This document shows positions 15,560-24,166 of a DNA stretch of 42,485 bases, in pieces (position 1 is the stretch's first letter; the number at the start of each line of letters is the position of its first letter). The DNA lies in assembly GCA_013298985.1 (NCBI GenBank), contig JAAFJS010000018.1, positions 1 to 42,485 of the forward strand. Reading direction: 5' to 3'. The notes under the pieces are model-generated. The model was not told the origin of the DNA and did no database searches. It saw nothing but the letters and a program-made list of their open reading frames with translations. The DNA is from Cytophagales bacterium (lineage in GTDB: Bacteria > Bacteroidota > Bacteroidia > Cytophagales > Thermoflexibacteraceae). The translations under genes were made by a program, and so were the position numbers.

Positions 15560-18397
15560 TTAATTCGTAACCAACACGAATGCACCCCAAAAGTAGGGGA
15601 ATTTGTATTTTGCCTTAATGGTATTTTGTGCAGTGATAAAAGCCTTGTTTTTATCATTGGTTTTCAGCCAGTTAGCATAGAAAGTTTGCATCAGTTCTTT
15701 GGTGGCATTGTCATCTACTTTCCACAAACTCATAATGATAGACCTTGCACCCGCAACCTGAAAAGCTCTTTGCAAACCATACACCCCTTCTCCATGCTTT
15801 ACATCACCAAGCCCTGTTTCACAGGCACTTAGCACGACTACGTCCGTATCGTCGAGCTTCATGGTCATAGCTTCGTAAGCCGTCAAAATGCCATTGTTTT
15901 GTCCTTTTGTTTCAGTGCTATTTTGCTGATTCATAGCACCTTCCGCACCTGCGAGCATGAGTCCTGCGCGTAGGAGAGGGTTTTCCTTTGCTCTCGAAGT
16001 TTCCACCCCAAAAATTTTATCTTGCCCAAAATTTTCTAAGTCCGCCAAGAAGAAACCATGCGTGGCTATGTGCAAGATTTTGGGATTATCTGCCTTTTTG
16101 ACTGATTCCTCGGCGGCGGCGGCAGAGAGTAGCATATTAGTTTGTAACTTATTGGTTTTCAATACTTGGTTAATAGTTTCAACTTCTATTTTGGTGCCAG
16201 GCAAATCCACTATCGTATTGGCACTACCATAGTCAGGAAAACCTATCAAAATTGCGTTTTTACCTTTCAAACTGCTGCTTGGATTTTTGATTTGGGGAAT
16301 GAAGCGTGAGTTGGCAACCATCTCTATTTCGCGTTCTTCGACCACAAATTTCCCTGCCGTATTCTTTAATGTATTGACATTGATTTGGTTATAGATACCA
16401 TCAGAAGAAAGATAGACCACTTTTTTGTTTTTGACCAGCTCATTGATTTTTTCCCAATAGGCATTATAAGATTTGTTGTCCTCTATTTTGGTACGAATCC
16501 CGTTTTTATACATCTTAAAACTCTGCCCTTCCAAAGTCCTTCCATTTTCCAATACTGCAATTTCAGGATTTTCTTTGTCCTTACTCAGTACCAGTGCCAC
16601 ATACAACACATTGTCTGTGAACTTCTTATCAAACTTTTGCACGCGAATTATCTCTACTGCGGCTTCCTCTGGGGCAAGCACTTTTTTGATGTCGTCCAGT
16701 TTATAAATTAGTTGTTCGTAGCCTTTGGCAAAAAGCGCAGACTTTTGTGAAAGCGATTTTTCCGTTTGGTTCGTCGCATTTTCCAAAGAATCCAAATTGA
16801 TATTCTCCTCTGCCAATTCCTCACGACTCATCATGTAGTAATTGCCAAGCATTTCTTTTTGGTCAGTCCATGTTTTGTATTCCTCCACCAGTGCCGCGTC
16901 CGAGCTATTCAAAATCTGATTTTTGATTTTTGTACTTTCACTGAGCAAAAGACCTTTGAGATTTATGTGGGCATTATACATTTCATTCAAAAGACTTTTA
17001 TCTTGCGGATATGCCTGAATCACCAGTGAATAAAAAATCTGGAATTTAGGACTAACCAAATCCCAAAACTTGGTTTTTTCATACTCACTCAGGGCGGGAA
17101 AATTGTTTTGAACAATGTCCATATTTTTCTTCAAAACCTCACGAAATCCAGCCGTTGCTTTTTTCAAATCACCTTTCTGCCAGTAAAGCAACGCCAAATC
17201 TTCCTCGGACTTAATCATGTCGGGGTGCTTTTCGCCCAAGACCGACTTACGGATACTCGCCACTTTCGCAAGTAGGCTTTCCGCCTTGTCCAGTTGGTCA
17301 TTTATCCGATAAAAATTCCCTAAGTTGCTGATAGTGTTTGCATAAGAAGGGTGATTTTCGCCAAACTTACTCTTGTAAATGTCTGCTGCTTGATTGAGTA
17401 ATTTTTCCACCTCATCATTTTTGCCTGTTTCCAAATAAAAAGCGGCTAAATTGTTGAGCAAATGCGCGTAATCAGGGTGTTTTTTGCCTACTTTTTTTTC
17501 CAAATTTGATTTTACATCTGTATAAATTTGTGATGCTTCCTCATATTTTTTCATGTCTTGGTAAAGCAAACCCAAATTCATTTGCAAACGCGTGTAGTTC
17601 AACGATTTTTCCTTCAACAAAGGCTGTGCAATCGCCAAAGAAGATTTGAAAATTTCCTCTGCCTTGTCATATCGACCTATCGTCTGAAAAAGTATACCCT
17701 TGTTATTCAGGCAGATAGCATACGGAAGGCTATTTTCTCCTTTACTTTGTTTGATAGCGGTGAGTGCTTGCTCCATCAGGTTTTCTGCTTCCAAATATCG
17801 CCCTAAGTCCTTGTAAAGCACCGCCTTATTGTTCAGAGATGCACCGTAGGCAGATAAAGTTGGGCTATTTTTGCTTGCTTCTAAGCCCGCCTCCGTAAAT
17901 TTTTCCGCCTGCGCGTACCTGCCCGTTGTGTGGTAAAGCAAGCCCAGATTGCTCAAAGTCTGTGCATAAATAGGGTGTGAACTCTCGCCAATGCCTTCCA
18001 GCAATAGTTTAGTGCCTTTGAAGCTGACCTCTGCCATCTTATATTTATTGTTGGCATAGAGCATTTCCGCCATGCCATTGCTTTCTCGCGCATTGTCTAT
18101 GGGACGTTCTGCGCGTTGGTCAGCCCTATATACTCCCTTGATTAAGAGGACTTTCTGCTTGCCAAACCGTTCTTTATTCTGAAAAAGGGCGGCATTATCA
18201 CTCAGGGCAATCGCGTAGTTAAAGCTGGTCGTGTCGTACTCCTCACGCATCTTATTGAGTTGGAAAAATCCTTCCTCTTTGGCAGTGCGTGCGGCATTAT
18301 TGGCGGCTTGTTTTGCCTTGTTTTTCAGCCTGTCCAAGATTTGTGCCTGCACCTGCACCCCCGAAAGTATCAGCAGTAATAATACTAATTTTTTCAT
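15560..18397 (-). CDS. Secreted TPR-CHAT domain protein (caspase-like peptidase family)
   Basis: 945 residues. A signal peptide (1-19, ending VQAQ) comes first, then a helical lead and a series of about seven to eight TPR repeats (roughly 115-430) recognisable by phrases such as NLGLLYHTTGRYAQAEK, NLAAFYLETGKNDEVEK and NLGNFYRINDQLDKAE. A helical linker follows. The C-terminal CHAT domain has the catalytic dyad His780 in HIATHGFF and Cys859 in LSACETGLGD, followed by GVYGLQRAFQVAGARSIIMSLW. CHAT is a caspase/separase-related cysteine peptidase fold. Here both dyad residues are intact, so proteolysis is plausible. The signal peptide places it in the periplasm or outside. Neighbours give no target. 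It is a single gene behind a two-way terminator. Confidence 0.88.
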   Translation of the reverse strand: MKKLVLLLLILSGVQVQAQILDRLKNKAKQAANNAARTAKEEGFFQLNKMREEYDTTSFNYAIALSDNAALFQNKERFGKQKVLLIKGVYRADQRAERPIDNARESNGMAEMLYANNKYKMAEVSFKGTKLLLEGIGESSHPIYAQTLSNLGLLYHTTGRYAQAEKFTEAGLEASKNSPTLSAYGASLNNKAVLYKDLGRYLEAENLMEQALTAIKQSKGENSLPYAICLNNKGILFQTIGRYDKAEEIFKSSLAIAQPLLKEKSLNYTRLQMNLGLLYQDMKKYEEASQIYTDVKSNLEKKVGKKHPDYAHLLNNLAAFYLETGKNDEVEKLLNQAADIYKSKFGENHPSYANTISNLGNFYRINDQLDKAESLLAKVASIRKSVLGEKHPDMIKSEEDLALLYWQKGDLKKATAGFREVLKKNMDIVQNNFPALSEYEKTKFWDLVSPKFQIFYSLVIQAYPQDKSLLNEMYNAHINLKGLLLSESTKIKNQILNSSDAALVEEYKTWTDQKEMLGNYYMMSREELAEENINLDSLENATNQTEKSLSQKSALFAKGYEQLIYKLDDIKKVLAPEEAAVEIIRVQKFDKKFTDNVLYVALVLSKDKENPEIAVLENGRTLEGQSFKMYKNGIRTKIEDNKSYNAYWEKINELVKNKKVVYLSSDGIYNQINVNTLKNTAGKFVVEEREIEMVANSRFIPQIKNPSSSLKGKNAILIGFPDYGSANTIVDLPGTKIEVETINQVLKTNKLQTNMLLSAAAAEESVKKADNPKILHIATHGFFLADLENFGQDKIFGVETSRAKENPLLRAGLMLAGAEGAMNQQNSTETKGQNNGILTAYEAMTMKLDDTDVVVLSACETGLGDVKHGEGVYGLQRAFQVAGARSIIMSLWKVDDNATKELMQTFYANWLKTNDKNKAFITAQNTIKAKYKFPYFWGAFVLVTN

Positions 18398-18546
18398 AAA
18401 GCGTTGATTATTAGTGTATAAAAATAATTAAGTAGTTTTAATCCTTTGGAAACAGCTACCAGTTTTTTCGATATGTATTTATATTTAAACGAAAAATTTT
18501 GAGAATAGATATAAAAGAGTATGAATCAAAAACGTGCATTTTTCTC

Positions 18547-18554
18547 TATATTTG
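18547..18554 (+). promoter_or_regulatory. -7 promoter box of the beta-helix lipoprotein gene
   Basis: TATATTTG matches TAnnTTTG and lies 22 bp before the start codon at 18576. A well-spaced -33 TTTG is not seen. Confidence 0.45.
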
Positions 18555-18575
18555 GCGTATCAAAACAAATAAGCC

Positions 18576-19967
18576 ATGTTTTTAAAAAATATAATTAAGT
18601 ACATTATCTATTTTTCCTACTTTATTTTAGTGCTTTATTCCTGTACGCCACCTAACGAAATAATTACAACGGAAAGTGGGGCAAGGCTTTCTTTTTCGCG
18701 AGATACTATTTTTTTTGATACGGTTTTTACGTCCCAGCCCACTTTTACGCGACGATTGATGGTCTTTAATAATAATCGCAATGCTATCAATATCAGTGAG
18801 ATAAGCATTGCGGGTGGGCAAAACTCGCCTTACACCATGACAGTCAATGGAGAAACGAAAAATAACATTCAGAATATTCGACTCTTAGGCAAAGACAGCT
18901 TGCTTATCTTGATGACTGCAAAAATAAACCCAAAGCAAGCAGATTTGCCTTTCATTGTGCGCGATTCTTTGCTTTTCAGAGTGAATGATAACAGGCAAGA
19001 GGTCAAGATTTGGGGCTGGGGACAAGATGCCAACTACCTTCGCAGTCAGCGCATCAGGCAGAATACGGTCTGGGCAGGCAAAAAACCTTACGTGATTTTT
19101 GGAGTTTTAACCGTAGATTCTTTGGTAAATTTGACCATAGAAAAGGGCGTAACGGTGTATATGGACATGGGCGCGGCAATGCTGATAAAAGGAAACTTGA
19201 CCATCAATGGTACGCTACTCGACAAGGTAAATTTTCGTGGGGTGCGCTTGGATAGGCAGTACGCAGACGTGCCAGGGCAGTGGGACGCAATTTATTTTGA
19301 TGTAGGAAGCAAAAACAACCAAATTCGCCACGCGCACCTGCGAAATGGAAACGTAGGTTTGCGGATTGGCGCGCCGCCCGACAATGACACTATTCCTGAA
19401 TTGGTGGTGGAAAATACCATCATTGAAAATATGCGCTTGCGTGGGCTAATCTCTTTTAGCTCAGATGTTTACATGGTCAATACGCAGATTAATAATTGCA
19501 CACAAAACGCAGTTGCTTGCTTGGCAGGTGGCACATACACTTTTCTGCACTGCACTTTTGCCAATACAGAAACGCGGTTTTTCACTGAAGACCCCACCGT
19601 TTTTATGTCTAACTTTTATCAATTACCAGATGCAAGTGTCTTAAAATCACCACTTTCCTTCCAGATGACCAACTGCATAGCTTGGGGCGATAGAATGAAC
19701 GATTTTCAGGTCATAAATCAACCAGGCACTCCTGCGCGCTGGTTAGTAAGAAACTGCTTGCTCAAAACCACTGATAATCAGTTTAATAGCAACAATAATA
19801 TCTTGAATCAAAGACCGCGCTTTCGCAGTGCTTTTCGCTTGGATTTTCGTTTAGATTCTCTCAGCCCTGCCCTTGGCAAAGGGTTGAATATTGGTGTTTT
19901 AATTGATATTGGAGGAGTTGTGCGCGCAAACACGCCTGACATTGGCGCGCATGAGAGAAAAAAGTGA
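18576..19967 (+). CDS. Right-handed beta-helix lipoprotein
   Basis: 463 residues. The N-terminal hydrophobic stretch ends in the lipobox LYSC, so Cys23 would be lipidated. Residues 30-150 form a beta domain of the type often preceding helices in this family (FFDTVFTSQPTFTRRLMVFN). The rest has repeated short strands with the sequence style of parallel beta-helix rungs: GNLTINGTLLDKVNFRG, then NQIRHAHLRNGNVGLRIG and VVENTIIENMRLRGLI. It ends with PDIGAHE, a closing motif of Bacteroidota lipoproteins with this fold. Members are exposed on the cell surface and some bind or cleave polysaccharide, but no lyase residues can be assigned here. It stands alone. Confidence 0.75.
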   Translation: MFLKNIIKYIIYFSYFILVLYSCTPPNEIITTESGARLSFSRDTIFFDTVFTSQPTFTRRLMVFNNNRNAINISEISIAGGQNSPYTMTVNGETKNNIQNIRLLGKDSLLILMTAKINPKQADLPFIVRDSLLFRVNDNRQEVKIWGWGQDANYLRSQRIRQNTVWAGKKPYVIFGVLTVDSLVNLTIEKGVTVYMDMGAAMLIKGNLTINGTLLDKVNFRGVRLDRQYADVPGQWDAIYFDVGSKNNQIRHAHLRNGNVGLRIGAPPDNDTIPELVVENTIIENMRLRGLISFSSDVYMVNTQINNCTQNAVACLAGGTYTFLHCTFANTETRFFTEDPTVFMSNFYQLPDASVLKSPLSFQMTNCIAWGDRMNDFQVINQPGTPARWLVRNCLLKTTDNQFNSNNNILNQRPRFRSAFRLDFRLDSLSPALGKGLNIGVLIDIGGVVRANTPDIGAHERKK

Positions 19968-20315
19968 GTGTGTTTTTAGATTAAAAGAAAAGTTAAGGAC
20001 TGAAAAAATACTCGGCGTGCATAATATTTTTTGCTAAAAATTTTCTAATCATAAAATTGCTTTCTAATTTCGCACTATTGATACAAGAAAAAAGTAAAAA
20101 AGGGTCATACTGATATGATTTACACCCAAAAAACCATAAAACAATTCTATATGTATAATCGTTTTGAAATAAACGTCTTGATAAAACAGCTTTTCTCTTG
20201 CATTGTGTAGACTGCCCTCTTGATTGATATTCAGGAAATAAATGTTCTTTATTTTGGGGAGTTCCTACCATTAATTGACATTCAAGAAATAAGCATTCTG
20301 TAATTGTAATTGTTA

Positions 20316-20400
20316 GCTCCACGCCTTAAAAGGCGTAGTTAAAGATAACCCCTCTCTTTAGCGGGGGGAACTTTCTACAAAATTGTCAGGCAACAAAAAC
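20316..20400 (+). repeat. Structured element E1, resembling an IS200/IS605-type end
   Basis: Two consecutive stem-loops are present: ACGCCTT-AA-AAGGCGT, then ACCCCTCTC-TTTA-GCGGGGGG. They are followed by a tail GAACTTTCTACAAAATTGT. The same order of parts, TCCAC, first stem, ATAAC or TTAACCC, second stem with TTTA loop, TCTAC, AAAATTGT, occurs at 25951-26046. Hairpins with a TTTA-type loop near the end are common in IS200/IS605 elements and in TnpB-associated RNAs. No tnpA or tnpB gene is present, so this would be a remnant or a stand-alone element. Confidence 0.45.
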
Positions 20401-20475
20401 TTGATGATGTAATTTTTTTTGATGGAGCTACATGGCAAACTGGGAATCTAAAAGTGTATTAATTATCTCATACCC

Positions 20476-20501
20476 TTTTTCATGAGTTTTCACATGAAAA
20501 A
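20476..20501. other. AT-rich hairpin upstream of etfB
   Basis: A 9-bp stem TTTTTCATG/CATGAAAAA with an 8-nt loop lies 52 bp before etfB. It is symmetric, so it could act as a weak two-way terminator or be part of the etfB leader. Confidence 0.3.
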
Positions 20502-20553
20502 CTTAATTTTTGAATTAAATATAACATATATATAACCATTCATTTTTATACGC

Positions 20554-21285
20554 ATGAAAATCTTAATTTGTATAAGCCACGTTCCAGATACGAATGCCAA
20601 AATTCCTTTCAAAGATGGTAAACCCGATTTGGCAGGGCTAACCTTTGTGATTGCTCCTTATGACGACTTTGCGCTGGCAAGGGCGGTGGAGTTGCGCGAC
20701 CAAACTGCGGGCAAACTTACGGTGCTTTGTGTAGGCAAGGCGGAAACTGAAGCGACAATTCGCAAGGCATTGGCAATAGGTGCGGACGACGCTATTCGCG
20801 TAGATGCCGAGCCAACAGATGCCTTTTTTGTTGCTACCCAAATCGCAGATATAGCCAAGAAAAACCAGTATGATATGATTTTAACAGGTAGAGAATCAAG
20901 CGATTACAATGGTGGGCAGGTGCATGGCATGGTAGCGGCAATGTTGGGAATCCCTTGCGTAGTACCTTGTATGAAGTTAGATTTGAATGGAAATGTAGCG
21001 ACAATGTACCGCGAAATTGAGGGTGGAAAAGAGGTCGTACAGCTTCCTACGCCTTTTGTGGCAGGTTGTCAAGAACCCATCGCAGAGTGGAAAATTCCAA
21101 ACATGAGAGGCATTATGACTGCCAAAAGTAAACCTTTGCAAGTAGTTCAACCTGTGGGTGTTACAGTGGCAACACAAGTGGCAAGTTATGAAGTACCTGC
21201 CCCAAGAGGCAACTGCAAAATGATTGATGCAGGCAATGTGGCGCACTTGGTAGAAATGCTTAAAAGTGAAGCAAAAGTAATTTAA
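20554..21285 (+). CDS. etfB: Electron transfer flavoprotein subunit beta
   Basis: 243 residues, the normal length. The N terminus MKILICISHVPDTNAKIPF, the segment FALARAVELRD, and the conserved AMP/FAD region TGRESSDYNGGQVHGMVAAMLG identify EtfB. With EtfA it forms the soluble FAD/AMP heterodimer that takes electrons from acyl-CoA dehydrogenases and passes them to ETF:quinone oxidoreductase. etfA follows 112 bp downstream on the same strand, with a repeat fragment in the gap. The lysine-free AMP-binding details were not analysed. The start is an ATG giving the exact family N terminus. Confidence 0.95.
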   Translation: MKILICISHVPDTNAKIPFKDGKPDLAGLTFVIAPYDDFALARAVELRDQTAGKLTVLCVGKAETEATIRKALAIGADDAIRVDAEPTDAFFVATQIADIAKKNQYDMILTGRESSDYNGGQVHGMVAAMLGIPCVVPCMKLDLNGNVATMYREIEGGKEVVQLPTPFVAGCQEPIAEWKIPNMRGIMTAKSKPLQVVQPVGVTVATQVASYEVPAPRGNCKMIDAGNVAHLVEMLKSEAKVI

Positions 21286-21320
21286 TGAGTTAGGAATTAT
21301 TAGTTATGAATTATAAATTT
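21283..21320 (+). repeat. Fragment D of the MITE-like repeat
   Basis: The sequence right after the etfB stop codon resembles only the head of the repeat (GAATTATTAGTTATGAATTATAAATT). The tail AACTAATTTTG part is not recognisable, so this looks like a decayed or truncated copy. As in copy C, the left end coincides with a stop codon. Confidence 0.4.
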
Positions 21321-21397
21321 TTATTATTTGAATAATTCAATAACTAACGATTGAACTACTAACAATTTAACAACCAAAAATTAATAATTTAATAAAA

Positions 21398-22333
21398 ATG
21401 AACGTATTAATATATATAGAATCTGAAAATGGTGCGCCTAAGAAATCTGCACTCGAAGCAGTAGCCTACGGTGCAGAAATAGCAAAGGGTCAAGTAGTTG
21501 CGCTGGCTTCAAGTGATACAGCTACGGCAGACTTGGGTAATTATGGTGCGGATAAAGTCCTACAATTTGCAGTTTCTGGCAAGTTAGAGGCGAGCCAAGT
21601 TGCGGAATTGGTGGCACAGGCGGCAGAGGCACAAAATGCAGAGGTCGTGATTTTTGCAAAGTCAATTTTGAATGACCTTGCTGCGCCCATGGTGGGCATC
21701 AAGTTAGGTGCATCAGTTGCCTCTAATGTGATAGAAAAGCCTGATTTTAGCAAGGGGTTTGTGGTCAAAAGAAGCGTTTTTTCAGGAAAAGCATTTACAG
21801 AAGTAGCCCTGAATAATGCCAAGAAAGTATTGACTATCAAGAAGAACGCAGTAGCAATGACTGAAAAAGGCAAAACGGCAGCAGTGGAAAGTTTCAGCCC
21901 TGCTATCACAGCCTCTCCTGTCCAAATCAAAGAAACAACACAAAAAACAGGTGATATTTTATTGACAGATGCCGATATTGTAGTTTCTGGCGGTCGTGGT
22001 TTGAAGGGACCTGAGCATTGGGGTATGATTGAGGAATTGGCAAAAACCTTGCACGCCGCCACAGGTTGCTCAAAGCCTGTTTCTGACATGGATTGGCGAC
22101 CACACCACGAACACGTAGGGCAGACGGGCATCAAGGTAAGCCCAAATCTCTATGTAGCGGTAGGTATTTCGGGCGCAATTCAGCACTTGGCGGGCGTGAG
22201 TTCTTCCAAAACCATCGTGGTTATCAACAAAGATGCTGATGCGCCTTTCTTCAAAGCGGCGGATTACGGAATCGTGGGTGATGCCTTTGACATTATTCCC
22301 AAGCTGACAGAAGCTCTGAAAAAAGCAATGTAA
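21398..22333 (+). CDS. etfA: Electron transfer flavoprotein subunit alpha
   Basis: 311 residues. The N-terminal half matches the EtfA alpha/beta domain. The C-terminal FAD-binding domain is clear: VVSGGRGLKGPEHWGMIEELA, then AATGCSKPVSDMDWRPHHEHVGQTG, then YVAVGISGAIQHLAGVSSSK and a final INKDADAPFFKAADYGIVGD. These segments hold the FAD-contacting Arg, Ser, Gln-Thr-Gly and Ala-Gly residues of the family. It pairs with etfB just upstream. The gene order etfB-etfA is the usual one. Downstream is a palindrome that may end the transcript. Confidence 0.95.
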   Translation: MNVLIYIESENGAPKKSALEAVAYGAEIAKGQVVALASSDTATADLGNYGADKVLQFAVSGKLEASQVAELVAQAAEAQNAEVVIFAKSILNDLAAPMVGIKLGASVASNVIEKPDFSKGFVVKRSVFSGKAFTEVALNNAKKVLTIKKNAVAMTEKGKTAAVESFSPAITASPVQIKETTQKTGDILLTDADIVVSGGRGLKGPEHWGMIEELAKTLHAATGCSKPVSDMDWRPHHEHVGQTGIKVSPNLYVAVGISGAIQHLAGVSSSKTIVVINKDADAPFFKAADYGIVGDAFDIIPKLTEALKKAM

Positions 22334-22355
22334 TTTATTGATTTTCAAAATATTA

Positions 22356-22488
22356 TATAAGTTGTTGGTGTCAAAACAAATTTATCGGACACTTTTAAAG
22401 TGTCCGATAATTGATTTTTAAGGAGTTACAAAAATAAAAAAGCACTTTTGTTTTGGGCATTTACTTATAAGTTGTTGGTGTGAAAACA
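22356..22488. repeat. 23-bp direct repeat flanking a palindrome
   Basis: TATAAGTTGTTGGTGT-S-AAAACA occurs at 22356-22378 and again at 22466-22488 with a single mismatch. The interval between them holds the 29-bp palindrome at 22382-22410. The spacing (110 bp from unit to unit) and the inner palindrome suggest a small mobile or duplicated element. Confidence 0.55.
22382..22410 (+). terminator. 29-bp palindrome after etfA, terminator or REP-like repeat
   Basis: The arms TTATCGGACACTTT and AAAGTGTCCGATAA are perfect complements of 14 bp around one central base. The following sequence has T-rich TTGATTTTTAAG, so it could terminate etfA, which ends 50 bp upstream. Without a strict T-run it may equally be a dispersed palindromic repeat. 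Confidence 0.55.
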
Positions 22489-22518
22489 TCTACAAATTTT
22501 TTATTGGTAAATTTTGCC

Positions 22519-22526
22519 TACCTTTG
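22519..22526 (+). promoter_or_regulatory. -7 promoter box of the acyl-CoA reductase gene
   Basis: TACCTTTG matches TAnnTTTG, identical in core to the ABC-F promoter box, 37 bp before the ATG at 22563. The -33 region is only a T-run. Confidence 0.5.
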
Positions 22527-22562
22527 CCCTAAGAATATCATCATTATAAAAAACCTGCCCAA

Positions 22563-23570
22563 ATGAACTTAACAGCACGAAAAAATGCTTTTTTATCCTT
22601 AAAAACAAGTCTTGAAAATTTAGAAAAAGACGAGTTAGCAGATATTTTTCAGCGTGCAGCGTCTGATAATCCTTGGTTCACTCCCGACAATGTACTTTTT
22701 GCCTTCCAAGGTCTGCTTCATTATTTGGACGAAAATACTTTTAACGCATGGTTAAATCAATATACCGAAATCAAAAATCCATGTAAAATAGGAGTCGTTA
22801 TGGCAGGAAATATTCCTATGGTGGGCGTGCATGACCTGATTTGTGTGCTGGTCAGTGGGCATCATTTGCAGGTAAAGCTCAGTTCGCAAGATAGTTTTTT
22901 GATGAAATTTCTGATAACCAAATTGATACAAATTGCCCCTGAGTTTGCTCAAAAAATAGAAATAGTGGAAAGGTTGAAAGATTTTGATGCAGTGATAGCC
23001 ACAGGCAGCGACAATACGGCGCGCTACTTTGACTATTATTTTAGCAAATATCCTACGATTATTCGCAAAAATAGAACTTCGGTAGCCGTCTTGCATGGAG
23101 AAGAAACCACAGCGCAGTTGGCGGAATTGGGCAAGGACATTTTTACCTATTTTGGGCTGGGTTGCCGAAATATTACCAAGCTGTATGTGCCTGAAAACTA
23201 TGGTTTTAGCCTATTTTTTGAAGCCATAGAACCCTATAAAAATATCATTCATCACCACAAATACATCAATAATTACGACTACAATAAGTCTGTTTTTTTG
23301 GTGAGAACTATTCCACACTTGGACAATGGATTTTTGATGTTACTCGAAAATGAAAGCCTTTTTTCCTCAATTTCTGTGATGCACTACGAAAAATATACAG
23401 ATGTTGCTGCTTTAACACAGAAACTGGGCGATGCACAAGAAAAATTGCAGTGCATTGTTGGTGATTATCAGCGTTTTCCATCATTTATAGACTTTGGCAG
23501 GGCGCAACTTCCATCTATGAATGACTATGCTGATGGTATCGATACCATGAAGTTTTTGGTAAATCTTTAA
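22563..23570 (+). CDS. Acyl-CoA reductase, LuxC-like
   Basis: 335 residues related to the LuxC acyl-CoA reductase family (aldehyde dehydrogenase superfamily), which reduces fatty acyl-CoA to aldehyde with NADPH. Visible features are the nucleotide-binding strand KIGVVMAGNIPMVG, the segment AVIATGSDNTARYF, and the catalytic-type cysteine Cys201 in FGLGCRNITKLYVP. This form is somewhat shorter than LuxC itself and is common in Bacteroidota outside any light-producing context. It follows etfBA by 230 bp, with its own promoter box. A role in lipid or aldehyde metabolism is inferred. No acyl carrier or lux-like partner is nearby. Confidence 0.8.
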   Translation: MNLTARKNAFLSLKTSLENLEKDELADIFQRAASDNPWFTPDNVLFAFQGLLHYLDENTFNAWLNQYTEIKNPCKIGVVMAGNIPMVGVHDLICVLVSGHHLQVKLSSQDSFLMKFLITKLIQIAPEFAQKIEIVERLKDFDAVIATGSDNTARYFDYYFSKYPTIIRKNRTSVAVLHGEETTAQLAELGKDIFTYFGLGCRNITKLYVPENYGFSLFFEAIEPYKNIIHHHKYINNYDYNKSVFLVRTIPHLDNGFLMLLENESLFSSISVMHYEKYTDVAALTQKLGDAQEKLQCIVGDYQRFPSFIDFGRAQLPSMNDYADGIDTMKFLVNL

Positions 23571-23625
23571 GTAAATAAGTTGGAGAACATTATTTTTGCG
23601 CGTGTATGAATAAGACTTTTTTTCT

Positions 23626-24156
23626 TTACTCTTTAATGCCAATTTCCGTTAGGATTTCCTTGTCTTGATTGTACTTTTCCAAGATTTCTTCTTTGAGAAC
23701 AACGCGGTTTTTTAAGGCATATTCTTTCATTTGCTTATTGACTTCGACAGGATTTGGTGAAACCAGCCAATGCGACTGAATCAAAGCCTGAATCGCTTTT
23801 TGAGAGTTCAGTTTTTCTAATGTGTAGCCATCAGGCATCTGTTGTGTGGTGTCTGCGACAATAATGCCAACCAGCGTATTTAATGTATCTTTCTCACTAT
23901 CAGGGTTTATAAAATGATAAACAGAAAAAACACCATTTATTTGTTTGTTTTTTACCAAATCTGCAGTTTCGTTTAGTAACTTTGTATAGGCTTTGTTATT
24001 ACGCTTTCCTGCATATTTCTTCCCTGCTAACCAATACGTGTCTGTTGTAATTTCTTTTATTTCCACGTTTTTAGTCCCACCCAAGCGCACGTATATGCTT
24101 CCTGAGATTGCTAAAATGATGATGACAATAAAAATAATAATTTGTATTTTTCTCAT
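23626..24156 (-). CDS. Membrane-anchored protein, possibly GyrI-like
   Basis: 176 residues. An N-terminal hydrophobic anchor (about 4-24) is followed by a soluble domain outside the membrane. The order of elements, a strand YWLAGKKYAGK, a long helix KAYTKLLNETADLV, the strand NGVFSVYHF, the strand NTLVGIIVADT, and a final mixed region, resembles the GyrI-like small-molecule-binding fold. This is a weak fold-level guess from the pattern alone. The gene starts 10 bp after the stop of the upstream FG-GAP/ASPIC gene on the same strand, so the two are almost certainly one operon. Confidence 0.6.
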   Translation of the reverse strand: MRKIQIIIFIVIIILAISGSIYVRLGGTKNVEIKEITTDTYWLAGKKYAGKRNNKAYTKLLNETADLVKNKQINGVFSVYHFINPDSEKDTLNTLVGIIVADTTQQMPDGYTLEKLNSQKAIQALIQSHWLVSPNPVEVNKQMKEYALKNRVVLKEEILEKYNQDKEILTEIGIKE

Positions 24157-24166
24157 TTTTTTAATG

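Larger units (their letters stand above)
19968..20553. other. 586-bp gene-free region with degenerate repeats
   Basis: The region holds an imperfect direct repeat (20223-20251 and 20274-20302, about 22 of 28 bases matching, period 51 bp), the structured element at 20316-20400 and a hairpin at 20476-20501. A 109-codon minus-strand frame at 19993-20322 spans the direct repeat, shows no recognisable protein features and is probably not a gene. The composition suggests remnants of a mobile element. The etfB promoter should lie at its right end but no clear box was found. Confidence 0.55.

Noticed and set aside
15560-18397. CHAT protein as part of a phage-defence island or gasdermin-type system
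   Set aside because: It has a signal peptide and no adjacent gasdermin, toxin, CRISPR-associated or nucleotide-sensing gene, so a cytoplasmic defence role is not supported.
19993-20322. 109-codon minus-strand open frame before etfB
   Set aside because: It spans the diverged direct repeat and part of E1, shows no domain, signal or membrane features and has an odd amino-acid make-up. Treated as non-coding.
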